Positions 44,754-61,204 of a DNA stretch of 64,000 bases are shown here, piece by piece. Within the stretch, counting starts at the first letter, position 1; every line of letters starts with the position of its first letter. Source of the stretch: Microbacterium invictum. GTDB lineage: Bacteria; Actinomycetota; Actinomycetes; Actinomycetales; Microbacteriaceae. Where the stretch lies: contig NZ_CP139779.1 of the NCBI RefSeq assembly GCF_034421375.1, forward strand, positions 2,108,001 through 2,172,000, in the 5' to 3' direction. The notes under the pieces are model-generated. The model worked only from the letters and a program-made list of their open reading frames with translations, was not told the origin of the DNA and did not search any database. The position numbers and the translations under genes are program-made.

Positions 44754-45703
44754 TCGTCGACCTGCCCGACACGACCGTCAGCAAAATCTCGCGTGCCCTC
44801 GTCAACGTCCGGGAGGAGGGCGGCGCGGTCGCCCTCGGGCGCGTCCTGACCCTCATCATCGTCACCCGTCAGGGGGCGCAGGAAGATGTGATCGACGTCG
44901 CGAACGCGGCCTCGCGCGAGCACCCGATGCGCGTCATCGTCCTCATGACCAACGGTGAGGACTCACCGCCGCGGTTGGACGCGCAGATCCGCGTCGGCGG
45001 GGATGCCGGAGCTAGCGAGGTGGTCACCCTCCACGCCCTCGGCGAGGCCGGCTCGACCAACCTGGAGAGCCTGGTGACGGGGCTTCTGCTCCCCGACGCC
45101 CCGGTGGTGGTGTGGTGGCCGGACGACACTCCCGACATCCCCTCGCAGACCTCGATCGGCAGGATCGCGCAGCGGCGGATCACGGATGCCGCGACGAAGC
45201 CGGATCCCTCGGCGTGGGTCGCCTCCCTCGGGGAGAAGTACCGCCCGGGAGACACCGACCTCGCCTGGACCCGCCTCACCCGCTGGCGCGAGCAGCTCGC
45301 GGCGATCCTCGACCAACCGCCGTTCGAGCGGGTGACAGGCGTCCGGGTGCGCGGTGCGTCGGACTCCCCGTCCACGGCGCTCCTGGCGGCCTGGCTGCGC
45401 CTCGCCCTGGACGTGCCGGTCGACTGGGGGTATCTCCCCGCCGAGGAGTGGCCGCACGGCATAAAGTCGGTGACGCTGGAACGCGAGAGCGGAGACGTCG
45501 TCCTCGAACGACCGAGCCCCGCCGTCGCTCTCCTCACGCAGCCCGGTCAGCCGCAGCACGATCTCGCCTTCCCGCGGCGGAGCCTCCGCGAATGCCTCGC
45601 CGAGGAGCTGCGGCGACTCGACCCCGATGTCCTGTACGGTCGAGTGATCACCGAGGGCTGGGCGCTGCTCGACCCGCCCACGACGCAGGAGACAAATGGC
45701 TGA
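44750..45703 (+). CDS. opcA: OpcA, glucose-6-phosphate dehydrogenase assembly/activator protein
   Basis: 317 aa from ATG 44750. OpcA family, confined to actinobacteria and cyanobacteria, needed for full G6PDH activity and oligomerisation. Recognised by N-terminal MIVDLPDTTVSKISRAL, RVLTLIIVTRQ, the LLLPDAPVVVWWPDD segment and the C-terminal LDPDVLYGRVITEGW. Directly follows zwf and overlaps pgl by 8 nt. Confidence 0.95.
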   Translation: MIVDLPDTTVSKISRALVNVREEGGAVALGRVLTLIIVTRQGAQEDVIDVANAASREHPMRVIVLMTNGEDSPPRLDAQIRVGGDAGASEVVTLHALGEAGSTNLESLVTGLLLPDAPVVVWWPDDTPDIPSQTSIGRIAQRRITDAATKPDPSAWVASLGEKYRPGDTDLAWTRLTRWREQLAAILDQPPFERVTGVRVRGASDSPSTALLAAWLRLALDVPVDWGYLPAEEWPHGIKSVTLERESGDVVLERPSPAVALLTQPGQPQHDLAFPRRSLRECLAEELRRLDPDVLYGRVITEGWALLDPPTTQETNG

Positions 45704-46469
45704 TTCGTCCGGCGAGAAGCGCGTCGTCATCACCTCCGACGCCACCGCGCTGGCCGACTCGGTCGCCGAGCGTTTCCTCACCCGACTGGCCAAGAAGTCG
45801 GCGTCCCGAGACGTGCACGTCGCCCTGACCGGGGGCGTCAGCGGCGCCGCGGTGCTGAGCGCCGCAGCCGCGCACGCGCCGGAGCACACGATCGATTGGA
45901 CCCGCGTGCACTTCTGGTGGAGCGACGAGCGCTTCGTGCGACGCTTGCACCCCGAGCGCAACGAACGTCAGGGGCGCGAGGCACTGCTGGACAGCCTGCC
46001 CGGCGCGCAGGTGCATGCAGCCCCCGCGAGCGATGAGGGTCTCGATCTCGACGAGGCCGCCCAGGCCTACGCCGCCGAGCTCGCCCGGTACGGCACGGCG
46101 GACCAGCCGGGTTGGCCCACCTTCGACATCAGCTTCCTGGGCGTCGGGCCCGACGGTCACATCGCGTCGCTGTTCCCCGACCGACCCGAGATCCTCGTTA
46201 CCGACGCCGCAGTCGTCGCCCTCCGCGACTCCCCCAAGCCGCCGCTGCAGCGGCTGACGTTCACCCGGCCGGTGATCAACTCATCGCAGCGGGTCTGGCT
46301 GGTGCTGTCGGGCACCGACAAGGCGTCCGCGCTCGGCCTCGCCCTCGCGGGCGCCAGCTACGCCAGCGTTCCCGCCGCCGGAGCGAAGGGAACGAAGCGC
46401 ACGGTGTTCTTCGTCGACCAGGACGCCGCCGCCCAGGTGCCGCCCGAACTGATCGACCAGGACTACTGA
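45696..46469 (+). CDS. pgl: 6-phosphogluconolactonase
   Basis: 257 aa. DevB/SOL-type lactonase: ALTGGVSGAAVLSAAA, WWSDERFVRRLHPERNERQ, and DISFLGVGPDGHIASLFPDRP (its His is catalytic). Hydrolyses the Zwf product. Last gene of the operon; converges with rbpA 28 bp away. 6-phosphogluconate dehydrogenase is not in the window. Confidence 0.96.
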   Translation: MADSSGEKRVVITSDATALADSVAERFLTRLAKKSASRDVHVALTGGVSGAAVLSAAAAHAPEHTIDWTRVHFWWSDERFVRRLHPERNERQGREALLDSLPGAQVHAAPASDEGLDLDEAAQAYAAELARYGTADQPGWPTFDISFLGVGPDGHIASLFPDRPEILVTDAAVVALRDSPKPPLQRLTFTRPVINSSQRVWLVLSGTDKASALGLALAGASYASVPAAGAKGTKRTVFFVDQDAAAQVPPELIDQDY

Positions 46470-46497
46470 CGGCCCCGGGATCGCCGCAGGTGAGGGG

Positions 46498-46851
46498 TTA
46501 CTGACCCCGCCGCTCGCGAAGCTGGTTCAGCGCATCCTCGAGGAGCGCGTCGGCCTCCTCTTCGGTGCGACGCTCCTTCACATAGGCCAGGTGCGTCTTG
46601 TAAGGCTCGGTCTTGGCCACCGCGGGAGGGTTCTCGCGGTCGCGGCCGGCGGGAAGACCGGAGTGCGGCGAGTCGATCGTCTCGGGGATCTCCTCGTCAG
46701 GGATTCCCGCCGCGAAATAGCGAACGGTCTCATTCCCCAGCGCGTCCCAGTACGAGACCGCGATGCGCTCGGCGTGATAGCCGTGATCCTGCTCCCCCAT
46801 GGGGCCGGCACCGACTCGGGTGCCGCGGATCGCATTTCCTCCGGTTGCCAT
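46498..46851 (-). CDS. rbpA: RNA polymerase-binding protein RbpA
   Basis: 117 aa. Actinobacterial transcription factor that binds sigma-A and RNA polymerase and stabilises open complexes. N-terminal IRGTRVG-GAGPMG region and RIAVSYWDALGNETVRYFAAG replace the Cys-containing core of Streptomyces RbpA (no Cys at all here, so no zinc), and the sigma-interaction tail is KTEPYKTHLAYVKERRTEEEADALLEDAL (split by its helix turn). Three bases after the secG stop, so co-transcribed with it. Confidence 0.9.
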   Translation of the reverse strand: MATGGNAIRGTRVGAGPMGEQDHGYHAERIAVSYWDALGNETVRYFAAGIPDEEIPETIDSPHSGLPAGRDRENPPAVAKTEPYKTHLAYVKERRTEEEADALLEDALNQLRERRGQ

Positions 46852-46854
46852 GTC

Positions 46855-47103
46855 TTACAGTCCCTGGAATTTCGTGATGAGGCCGAGGGCCACGATGGAC
46901 GCGAACCACGTGAGAGCGAGAACCACCGTGAAGCGGTTGAGATTGCGCTCCGCCAGGCCCGACGATCCGAGTGCCGAGGTCATCCCTCCGCCGAACATGT
47001 CGGACAGTCCCCCACCGCGTCCCTTGTGAAGGAGGATGAGGAGGGTCAGCAGGAGGCTCGTGATGCCGAGGAGCACCTGCAGGACGAACTCGAGGATCTG
47101 CAC
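46855..47103 (-). CDS. secG: Preprotein translocase subunit SecG
   Basis: 82 aa, GTG start. Two transmembrane helices (LQVLLGITSLLLTLLILLH and FTVVLALTWFASIVALGLI) around the conserved KGRGGGLSDMFGGG loop. Auxiliary subunit of SecYEG. Has its own TATACT promoter upstream; placed after the triose-phosphate genes as in many Gram-positives. Confidence 0.95.
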   Translation of the reverse strand: MQILEFVLQVLLGITSLLLTLLILLHKGRGGGLSDMFGGGMTSALGSSGLAERNLNRFTVVLALTWFASIVALGLITKFQGL

Positions 47104-47151
47104 AGTCGTAGAGGCCTTTCAGCGCGATCCGGGCGAACCGCACAGGGGACA

Positions 47152-47157
47152 AGTATA
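47152..47157 (-). promoter_or_regulatory. -10 element TATACT for secG-rbpA
   Basis: Consensus-like -10 on the minus strand in the 73-bp gap after tpiA; predicted start near 47145. Confidence 0.6.
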
Positions 47158-47176
47158 GGTCGGGTTGCCGCCGAGG

Positions 47177-47982
47177 TCAGACTCCGACGTGCTTCTGATA
47201 GCGGATGATGGCGGCGAACTCGTCGACGACGAGGCTGGCACCACCCACGAGGGCGCCGTCGACATCGGGTTCGCGCATGAACCGGGCGATGTTGCCGGAC
47301 TTCACGGAGCCGCCGTAGAGCACACGCGTCCGGGCGGCGGCGTCGGCGCCGAGCGCATCGCCGACGACGGCGCGGAGCTTCGCGCACACCTCCTGCGCCT
47401 GGTCGGCGGTGGCGGCCTGACCCGAGCCGATCGCCCAGACGGGTTCGTAGGCCACGACGACCTCGCTGCCCGAGGCGAGACCGGCGAGGGCCTTCTCCAG
47501 CTGCGCCACCGGCACAGCGCTGGCACCGTGCGTCTCGAGGTCCTCGGCGGTCTCACCGACGCAGATGACCGGCACCAGCCCGTGGCGGAGGGCCGCGGCG
47601 ACCTTCGAAGCCACGATCTCGTCCGTCTCGCCGTGATACTGCCGGCGCTCGGAGTGGCCGATGATCACGTATCGGCACTCGAGCTTGGCCAGGAATGCAC
47701 CCGAGATCTCGCCCGTGTACGGCCCGGAGTCATGGGCCGACACGTCCTGCGCGCCGAGGGCGAACGGGATCTTGTCGGCGTCGACCAGTGTCTGCACCGT
47801 GCGGAGGTCGGTGAAGGGCGGGAACAGACCGACCTCGACGGTGTCGGTCTCGTGCCCGGCATCCTTCAGCGTCCAGTGCAGCTTCTGCACGAACGCCACC
47901 GCCTGCAGGTGGTCGAGGTTCATCTTCCAGTTTCCGGCGATGAACGGGGTGCGCCGGGTCTGCGACGCGGCCGGATCTGTAC

Positions 47983-47995
<13 letters not shown>
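47177..47995 (-). CDS. tpiA: Triose-phosphate isomerase
   Basis: 272 aa. TIM barrel with IAGNWKMN (active-site Lys), [15 protein letters not shown] (His), [12 protein letters not shown] (Glu) and phosphate loops YGGSVKSGN and [13 protein letters not shown] 47995 is chosen because GGAGG lies seven bases upstream, although it overlaps pgk by 13 nt; GTG 47986 would give a 4-nt overlap but has no spaced ribosome binding site. Operon gap-pgk-tpiA. Confidence 0.96.
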
Positions 47996-49200
<1,205 letters not shown>

Positions 49201-49208
49201 CCGTCGAC

Positions 49209-50330
<1,122 letters not shown>

Positions 50331-50957
50331 CTATGACAGTACCAGCAGGCCCGCGGTCTTCTCACGGGCGGCGTCGAGGCGCTGCGCGACGTTCTGCCAG
50401 TTGGCGATGTTCCACACGGCCTTGACGTAGTCGGCCTTGACGTTGAGGTAGTCGAGGTAGAACGCGTGCTCCCACATGTCCAGCTGGAAGATCGGGACGG
50501 TGCCCTGAGCGGTGTTCGCCTGCTGGTCGAACAGCTGCTGGATGATGAGCTGCTCGCTGATCGGGTCCCAGCTGAGCACGGCCCACCCCGACCCCTGGAT
50601 GCCGGTGGCGGCTGCGGTGAAGTGCGCCTGGAACTTCTCGAACGAGCCGAAGAACTCGGTGATCGCCGCGGCGAGCTCACCCTCGGGCTGACCGCCACCC
50701 TCCGGGGAGAGGTTCGTCCAGAAGATGGAGTGGTTGACGTGGCCGCCGAGGTTGAACGCGAGGTCCTTCTCCAGCTTGTTCACATTCGCCAGGTTGCCGC
50801 TCTCGCGCGCCTCGGCGAGCTGCTCGAGCGCGGTGTTCGCGCCGGTGACGTACGCCTGGTGGTGCTTGTCGTGATGCAGCTGCATGATCTTGCCGCTGAT
50901 GTGCGGCTCCAGCGCGGAGTAGTCGTAGGGGAGGTCGGGCAAGGTGTACTTCGCCAT
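50331..50957 (-). CDS. sodA: Superoxide dismutase, Fe/Mn family
   Basis: 208 aa. Ligands and landmarks: LHHDKHHQAYVTG (first metal His and Tyr34-type region), GGHVNHSIFWTNL, and QLDMWEHAFYLDYLNVKADY with the Asp and His ligands. The GSGWAVLSWD and DMWEHAFYLDY context favours the Mn-using type but cannot fix the metal. No signal peptide. Own promoter (TAGGAT at 51019-51024) and terminator. Confidence 0.95.
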   Translation of the reverse strand: MAKYTLPDLPYDYSALEPHISGKIMQLHHDKHHQAYVTGANTALEQLAEARESGNLANVNKLEKDLAFNLGGHVNHSIFWTNLSPEGGGQPEGELAAAITEFFGSFEKFQAHFTAAATGIQGSGWAVLSWDPISEQLIIQQLFDQQANTAQGTVPIFQLDMWEHAFYLDYLNVKADYVKAVWNIANWQNVAQRLDAAREKTAGLLVLS

Positions 50958-51018
50958 GTTCTCTTCTTCCTATCGGCGCGCGCCGAGGCTCCCCGGCGCA
51001 GCGAGGGTGACGGATTTC

Positions 51019-51024
51019 ATCCTA
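51019..51024 (-). promoter_or_regulatory. -10 element TAGGAT for sodA
   Basis: TANNNT on the minus strand about 62 bp before ATG 50957, just after the whiA terminator. Confidence 0.45.
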
Positions 51025-51033
51025 CTGAGAGCC

Positions 51034-51056
51034 AACAAAACCCCTCCGGGCTTGTT
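51034..51056 (-). terminator. Terminator after whiA
   Basis: On the minus strand, AACAAGCCC and GGGTTTTGTT pair with one bulge around a GGAG loop; the T-rich 3' arm supplies the U-tract. It lies 21 bp after the whiA stop. Confidence 0.6.
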
Positions 51057-51076
51057 CCCCGCGGGCAGACGCTGTA

Positions 51077-52054
51077 TCAGTCCTCCACGCCGGCGGGAAC
51101 GGCCGACTCGGTGCCGGGGATTCCCTCGGTCTCCGCCTTCTTGTCGGCCATCGCGAGCAGCCGGCGGATGCGACCGGCGACGGCGTCCTTGGTCAGCGGC
51201 GGGTCGGCGTGGTGGCCGAGCTCGTCGAGGCTGGCGTCGCGATGCGCCAGGCGCAGCTCGCCTGCCTGGCGAAGATGCTCGGGCACCTCTTCGCCCAGAA
51301 TCTCCAGCGCCCGCTCGACGCGCGCACAGGCGGCCACCGCTGCCTGTGCGGAGCGGCGGAGGTTCGCGTCGTCGAAGTTCACCAGTCGGTTCACGCCCGC
51401 GCGGACCTCGCGCCGCTGCCGGAGCTGATCCCACTGCGCGGCCGCCCGGGCGGCACCCATCTCGGCCAAGGCGACACGGATGCCCTCGCCCTCGCGGACG
51501 ACCACGCGGGGGATGCCGCGGACTTCGCGCGCCTTCGCCGGGATGCCCAGGCGGTGCGCGGCGCCCACGAGTGCCATGGCGGCCTCCGAGGCGGGGCAGC
51601 TGATCTCCAGCGCCGCGGATCGCCCGGGCTCGCTGAGTGCGCCGGCGCCGAGGAAGGCGCCGCGCCAGATGGCGGCGAGGTCGGGGCGTGCGCCGGTGGT
51701 GAGCCGGTTCGGAAGTCCGCGGACAGGCCGGCGACGCTGATCGAGCAGACCGGTCTGGCGCGCGAGGGTCTCGCCGCCTTCGATCACCCGCACGGCGTAG
51801 TGGCTGCCGTTGCGCGCTCCCGAGCCGTGGACGTGGACGAGTTCGGGACGCACGCCGTACAACTCGATGAGATCACGCGCGACGCGACGCGCGAGAGCCT
51901 CGGTGTCGACCTCGGCCTCGACCGCGACCCGATTGGCGATGGAGTGCAGACCGCCTGCGAACCTCAGCAGCGACGTCAGTTCAGCCACTCGGGCCGTCGG
52001 CCGCGGGTCGCGGACAGCGGTCAATTCGGCTTTCACCTCGGCGGTCAGCGACAC
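51077..52054 (-). CDS. whiA: DNA-binding protein WhiA
   Basis: 325 aa from GTG 52054 ([14 protein letters not shown]), preceded by GAGGAG; a TTG 12 nt upstream would include that ribosome binding site and is less likely. WhiA pattern: degenerate LAGLIDADG-like N-terminal domain ([14 protein letters not shown], then YAVRVIEG), [14 protein letters not shown] linker and C-terminal helix-turn-helix with [26 protein letters not shown] (read across its turn). A developmental/cell-division regulator in actinobacteria. rapZ lies directly upstream with no yvcK between. Confidence 0.94.
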   Translation of the reverse strand: MSLTAEVKAELTAVRDPRPTARVAELTSLLRFAGGLHSIANRVAVEAEVDTEALARRVARDLIELYGVRPELVHVHGSGARNGSHYAVRVIEGGETLARQTGLLDQRRRPVRGLPNRLTTGARPDLAAIWRGAFLGAGALSEPGRSAALEISCPASEAAMALVGAAHRLGIPAKAREVRGIPRVVVREGEGIRVALAEMGAARAAAQWDQLRQRREVRAGVNRLVNFDDANLRRSAQAAVAACARVERALEILGEEVPEHLRQAGELRLAHRDASLDELGHHADPPLTKDAVAGRIRRLLAMADKKAETEGIPGTESAVPAGVED

Positions 52055-52088
52055 GGGACTCCTCAAGCGTCGGTCAGAGGGACGCTCC

Positions 52089-52094
52089 AGCCTA
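52089..52094 (-). promoter_or_regulatory. -10 element TAGGCT for whiA
   Basis: TANNNT in the 75-bp rapZ-whiA gap; predicted start near 52082 leaves a 28-nt leader with a ribosome binding site. Suggests whiA can be expressed apart from rapZ. Confidence 0.5.
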
Positions 52095-52129
52095 CTCGGG
52101 CGCTCCGCCGACCACGACCACGGTCCCCG

Positions 52130-53008
52130 CTACTCGCGTCCGAGGTCGCGATCCTTCACCCGGACGGCGACGCCCGCCACCTCCGGCAGCCGGGCAGCGA
52201 GTTCACGGGCCATCACGACCGAGCGGTGCTTGCCGCCGGTGCAGCCGATCGCCACGACGGAGTGCCGCTTGTTCTCCCGCTGATAACCCTCGAGGACGGG
52301 CCGGAGCGCGGTGGCGTAGGCGTCGATGAACGCCACCGCCCCCTCCTGTTCGAGGACGTAGTCGCGCACGCGCTCGTCGACGCCGGTGAGCGACCGGAGC
52401 TCCTCGTTCCAGTAGGGGTTGGGGAGGAACCGCATGTCCGCGACGAGGTCGGCGTCCGGGGGGAGGCCGTACTTGAACCCGAAGCTCATGACCGTCACCA
52501 CGTGGCGCGCCGCGCCCTCCTCGGAGAACAGGTCGACCATGTGGGTCGCCAGCTGGTGAACGTTGAACCGGGAGGTGTCGATGATGAGATCGGCGTTCTC
52601 GCGGATGGCGGCCAGGCGCTGGCGTTCGCGCCGGATCCCGTCGAGGATCGTGCCGTCGCCCTGCAGCGGATGGGGACGACGCACCGCTTCGAAACGCCGC
52701 ACCAGAACCTCGTCGGAGGCATCGAGGAAGATCACCCGGAGCTGACGGCGATCGCGGAGCTCGTGAAGCGCCTGCGGAAGCTCGGCGAAGAGGTTCCGGC
52801 CGCGGACATCGACCACCACGGCCACCTTCGGGAGCGCATGGGCGGCGAGCTCGGTCAGATCCAGCAGCGGCTTCAACATCTGCGGGGGCAGGTTGTCGAC
52901 GACGTACCACTCGAGGTCTTCGAGGGCGTTCGCGGCCGTCGATCGGCCGGCGCCCGACATCCCCGACAGGATGAGCATCTCACCGGGCGTCGCGTGTTCG
53001 TCGGCCAT
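52130..53008 (-). CDS. rapZ: RNase adapter / nucleotide-binding protein RapZ
   Basis: 292 aa from ATG 53008, preceded by GGGGGAG; an in-frame ATG at 53041 overlaps the uvrC stop by 8 nt and is an alternative. Walker [10 protein letters not shown] near the N-terminus, Walker B-like [17 protein letters not shown], and C-terminal [16 protein letters not shown] of the RNA/phosphosugar-binding domain. In E. coli it controls GlmZ decay; the actinobacterial role is less clear. Downstream of uvrC as in other actinobacteria. Confidence 0.93.
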   Translation of the reverse strand: MADEHATPGEMLILSGMSGAGRSTAANALEDLEWYVVDNLPPQMLKPLLDLTELAAHALPKVAVVVDVRGRNLFAELPQALHELRDRRQLRVIFLDASDEVLVRRFEAVRRPHPLQGDGTILDGIRRERQRLAAIRENADLIIDTSRFNVHQLATHMVDLFSEEGAARHVVTVMSFGFKYGLPPDADLVADMRFLPNPYWNEELRSLTGVDERVRDYVLEQEGAVAFIDAYATALRPVLEGYQRENKRHSVVAIGCTGGKHRSVVMARELAARLPEVAGVAVRVKDRDLGRE

Positions 53009-53033
53009 GCTCTCCCCCGTCCTCGGATCCAGG

Positions 53034-54944
53034 TTACCCATCCGCGAGGTGATCGACGATCGCGGCGGCGAGCTTCGGGCCCACGCCGGGAAGCGCGGTG
53101 ATCTCCTCAGGCGTCGCCTTCTTCAACGCGGTGACGGAACCGAAATGACGCAGCAGCGCGCGGATGCGCGCCTCGCCGAGACCGGGCACGTCCGTCAGGA
53201 CGGACTGGATGTCGCGGCGGCGACGACCGCGCTGATGTCTGATGGCGAAGCGGTGGGCCTCGTCGCGCAGGCGCTGGAGCAGGTACAGGGCCTCGCTCGT
53301 GCGCGGCAGGATGACGGGGAAGTCGTCGCCGGGGAGCCAGACCTCCTCGAGGCGCTTGGCGATGCCCGCCAGCGCGATCTCGGAGTGCCCGGCGTCGGCG
53401 AGGGCGCGTGCGGCGGCCGAGACCTGCGGCATCCCGCCGTCGACCAGGAGGAGCTGGGGCGGATAGGCGAAGCGGGGACGTTTGCGCACGACAGCGCCGT
53501 CCTCTCCCGCCTCCTCCTGCTCCTCGGGCCGATCGAGGTAGGCCAGGCGCCGCGTCAGCACCTGGTAGAGAGAGTCGGTGTCATCCGAGGTCTGCTCGAC
53601 CTTGAAGGAACGGTACTGATCCTTGCGAGGCAGTCCGTCTTCGAACACGACCATGGAGGCCACGACGTTCGTCCCGCCGAGGTGGGAGACGTCGTAGCAC
53701 TCGATCCGCAGCGGCGCCTCCTCCAGTCCGAGCGCTTCCTGCAGATCGGTGAGCGCCTGGGTCCGCGCCACGTAATCGCTCGTGCGTCGCGTCTTGTGGA
53801 GCATCAGCGCCTGCTGGGCGTTCAACGTCGCCGTCTTCATCAGCTCCGCTTTCTGCCCCCTCTGCGCGACACCGATCGAGACGCGCTTGCCGCGCCTGTC
53901 CTGCAGCCACTGCTCCAGCTCGTCGGCATCGTCGGGCAGCTCGGGAACGAGCACCTGGCGAGGGATGTCGCCGGCCGCAGCGTCGCCGTAGGTGCGCTGG
54001 AGGACCTGATCGACGAGGTCTGCGCCGGAGATGTCGATCTCCTTCTCGATCGTCGTCGCCCGGACACCGCGGACACGGCCACCGCGGACCACGAAGTGCT
54101 GGACGGCGGCGGCGAGCTCGTCCTCGGCGATGCCGAACAGGTCGGCGTCGGTGTCGGCGGGCAGGACGAGCGCACTGCGCTTGAGCACGGCGTCGATCGC
54201 CTGAAGCTTGTCGCGGTAGACCGCGGCGGATTCGTAGTCCATCGCCGCCGAGGCCTCGTTCATCCGCGCGGTCATCTCACGCGTGAACCGTTGGTCTCCC
54301 CCCGCCATGAAGGCGACGAAGTCCTCGACGATCGCCCGGTGCTCCTCGATGGTGACTCTCATCGAGCAGGGACCCCCGCAGCGCCCGATCTGACCGGGGA
54401 AGCACGGGCGTCCCGACGCCATCGCCTTCTTGTAGGAGGCGTCGCTGCAGGTGCGGATCGGGAAGACCTTGATGAGGAGGTCGATGGTGTCGTGCACCGC
54501 CCACACCTTTGGGTACGGACCGAAGTACTTCGCGCCTGAGATCCGATGGTTGCGCGTGACCATCACCCGCGGGGCCTCGTCACCGAGGGTGATGGCCATG
54601 AAGGGGTAGGACTTGTCGTCGCGATAGCGGACGTTGAAGGGCGGGTCGAACTCCTTGATCCACTGGTACTCCAGCTGCAGCGAGTCGACGTCGGTGGCCA
54701 CCACCGTCCACTCCACCGAGGTTGCGGTGGTCACCATCCGTCGGGTGCGCTCGTGAAGGGTGTGCAGCGGGGCGAAATAGTTCGACAGGCGCGCGCGGAG
54801 ATTCTTCGCCTTGCCGACGTACAGCACCCTGCCCTGTGCATCGCGGAACCGGTACACCCCCGGGTTCGTGGGGATCTCGCCGGCCTTGGGACGGTAGGAC
54901 AGCTGCGGCCTGCTGCGTCGGGAAGCTCGTTCCGTGGTCGTCAT
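53034..54944 (-). CDS. uvrC: Excinuclease ABC subunit C
   Basis: 636 aa from ATG 54944 ([20 protein letters not shown]). Domain order: GIY-YIG nuclease ([21 protein letters not shown]), Cys-rich region [19 protein letters not shown] motif ([20 protein letters not shown]), RNase H-like nuclease with [23 protein letters not shown] (split by its loop) and LLLVDGG, and C-terminal helix-hairpin-helix pair ([34 protein letters not shown]). Makes both incisions in nucleotide excision repair. It lies 7 nt after the uvrA stop. Confidence 0.97.
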   Translation of the reverse strand: MTTTERASRRSRPQLSYRPKAGEIPTNPGVYRFRDAQGRVLYVGKAKNLRARLSNYFAPLHTLHERTRRMVTTATSVEWTVVATDVDSLQLEYQWIKEFDPPFNVRYRDDKSYPFMAITLGDEAPRVMVTRNHRISGAKYFGPYPKVWAVHDTIDLLIKVFPIRTCSDASYKKAMASGRPCFPGQIGRCGGPCSMRVTIEEHRAIVEDFVAFMAGGDQRFTREMTARMNEASAAMDYESAAVYRDKLQAIDAVLKRSALVLPADTDADLFGIAEDELAAAVQHFVVRGGRVRGVRATTIEKEIDISGADLVDQVLQRTYGDAAAGDIPRQVLVPELPDDADELEQWLQDRRGKRVSIGVAQRGQKAELMKTATLNAQQALMLHKTRRTSDYVARTQALTDLQEALGLEEAPLRIECYDVSHLGGTNVVASMVVFEDGLPRKDQYRSFKVEQTSDDTDSLYQVLTRRLAYLDRPEEQEEAGEDGAVVRKRPRFAYPPQLLLVDGGMPQVSAAARALADAGHSEIALAGIAKRLEEVWLPGDDFPVILPRTSEALYLLQRLRDEAHRFAIRHQRGRRRRDIQSVLTDVPGLGEARIRALLRHFGSVTALKKATPEEITALPGVGPKLAAAIVDHLADG

Positions 54945-54951
54945 GACCGAC

Positions 54952-57906
<2,955 letters not shown>

Positions 57907-57912
57907 CCGTCA

Positions 57913-57918
57913 AGTGTA
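57913..57918 (-). promoter_or_regulatory. -10 element TACACT, leaderless-type, for uvrA
   Basis: TANNNT with a 6-nt spacer to GTG 57906 on the minus strand. Confidence 0.55.
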
Positions 57919-57958
57919 GGTGGGGGCTCCGACACGAGGTTCGGAGTTCGCGCCGAGC

Positions 57959-57993
57959 GAGACCCGAGACCCGAGACCCGAGACCCGAGACCC
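57959..57993. repeat. Five perfect tandem copies of the heptamer GAGACCC
   Basis: Units at 57959, 57966, 57973, 57980 and 57987 (GGGTCTC on the minus strand), in the 94-bp gap between the VOC gene and uvrA, about 41-75 bp upstream of the uvrA -10 element. Non-coding. Confidence 0.95.
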
Positions 57994-58000
57994 GATCCTC

Positions 58001-58430
58001 TCAGCCGATCGACACCCGCCCCTCGGCGTTCAGCCGCCACCCGGGGTTGTGCGCGACCTCCCACGGGTGCCCGTCCGGATCGACGAAGACCCCCGAATAG
58101 CCGCCCCAGGGGGTCGGCCCCGCCGGACGGCTGATCCGGGCCCCCGCTCCTGCGGCCGCGCTGAGGAGGGCATCGACCTCGTCGGGGGATGCCAGGTTGT
58201 GAGCGAGAGTCACCCCGCCCCATCCGCCGGCGTCGTCGACGCCGGAATCCTCGGCGAGCTCCGCCCTCCCCCACAGCGCGAAGACGAACCCGTCGAGTGG
58301 AAAGAAGGCGACGACACCGTCGATCGACTGCGCGTGCGGCGACCACCCCAGCGCACGGTAGAACCCCAGGGCCCGATCGAGGTCGGCGACGCCGAGGGTG
58401 ATGAGGCTGATCCGCTGCGCCATCGCGACG

Positions 58431-58438
<8 letters not shown>
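58001..58438 (-). CDS. VOC-family (glyoxalase/dioxygenase-fold) protein
   Basis: 145 aa. Two beta-alpha-beta-beta-beta modules: [23 protein letters not shown] at the start (split by its turn), VFALWGR, and C-terminal [20 protein letters not shown], the usual VOC metal-site strand with the terminal Glu. Substrate unknown. ATG 58438 overlaps the uvrB stop by 8 nt; ATG 58423 is also possible. Translationally coupled to uvrB and upstream of uvrA. Confidence 0.85.
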
Positions 58439-60509
<2,071 letters not shown>

Positions 60510-60515
60510 GGTTCC

Positions 60516-60521
60516 AGGGTA
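60516..60521 (-). promoter_or_regulatory. -10 element TACCCT, leaderless-type, for uvrB
   Basis: TANNNT with a 6-nt spacer to GTG 60509 on the minus strand. Confidence 0.55.
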
Positions 60522-60546
60522 GGCGCGCCCTCCGACATCCGGTCCG

Positions 60547-61149
60547 TCAGCCGAAACCGCCGCCGAATCCGCCCGCGTCCATGCCGCCGAAACCTCCGCC
60601 GTCGAAGCCGCCGGCGCCGACATCGCCGACGTACCCTCCTGCGTCGACGGATGACGCCGCCGCCGGATCGACGGTGTCGACGAGCCATCCCGGCTGATCG
60701 GCGAGCATGAGCGAGCCCGCCCCGACGGTGAAGTAGGCGGTGACCGCCTGCGTGAGGAGGAAGTTCTGCGCGACGACCGTCATGACTCCGGCGCTCATCA
60801 GGATCGATCGCGGATCGGCCGCCTCCTTCGGGTCGTCGGCCTCGGCGACGACCCGACCGTCCGCCCGCTCCCTCCGATGCTGCTCCGCACGACGGACGAG
60901 TCTGGCGATGAGGCCGGGATCCGCCTGGGCGTCGCTCCTCTCGTCGTCGTGGAGGAAGGGACGGAGTTGTTCGAGCATCTCCCGGCGGCGCTCGAGGGGG
61001 ATATCGCGGAACGCCGAGGCGTGCGCGCTCTCGATGACCGATGCCGGAAGCGTGTTCAGCAGATACACGTATCGCGAGATCTGCTCCTCCTCGGTGACCG
61101 CGCGATACGGCGTCTTCCGCCGCCGACGGAATCTCGAGAGCACACCCAT
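60547..61149 (-). CDS. Conserved hypothetical protein with Gly-rich C-terminus
   Basis: 200 aa. Basic N-terminus ([11 protein letters not shown]), then a helical region [21 protein letters not shown] and [20 protein letters not shown], a hydrophobic stretch [20 protein letters not shown], and a tail of about 25 residues almost entirely Gly/Phe/Asp ([10 protein letters not shown] type). I do not recognise a characterised family; relatives are common between uvrB and coaE in Microbacteriaceae as far as I recall. AAGGAG lies 5 nt before the ATG; TACCCT at 61176-61181 is a fitting -10. Confidence 0.75.
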   Translation of the reverse strand: MGVLSRFRRRRKTPYRAVTEEEQISRYVYLLNTLPASVIESAHASAFRDIPLERRREMLEQLRPFLHDDERSDAQADPGLIARLVRRAEQHRRERADGRVVAEADDPKEAADPRSILMSAGVMTVVAQNFLLTQAVTAYFTVGAGSLMLADQPGWLVDTVDPAAASSVDAGGYVGDVGAGGFDGGGFGGMDAGGFGGGFG

Positions 61150-61204
61150 GTCGGCTCCTTCTGATCGGTAGCGACAGGGTACGCCGAACTCAGCGGTACG
61201 CGGC

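Noticed and set aside
57959..57993. Heptamer tandem repeat as CRISPR or coding repeat
   Set aside because: Units are contiguous without spacers and lie outside any supported gene.
57907..58000. LexA/SOS box upstream of uvrA
   Set aside because: No CGAAC-N4-GTTCG palindrome in the gap. TTCGGAGTTCG-like sequence is a direct, not inverted, pattern. Likewise none seen before uvrB.
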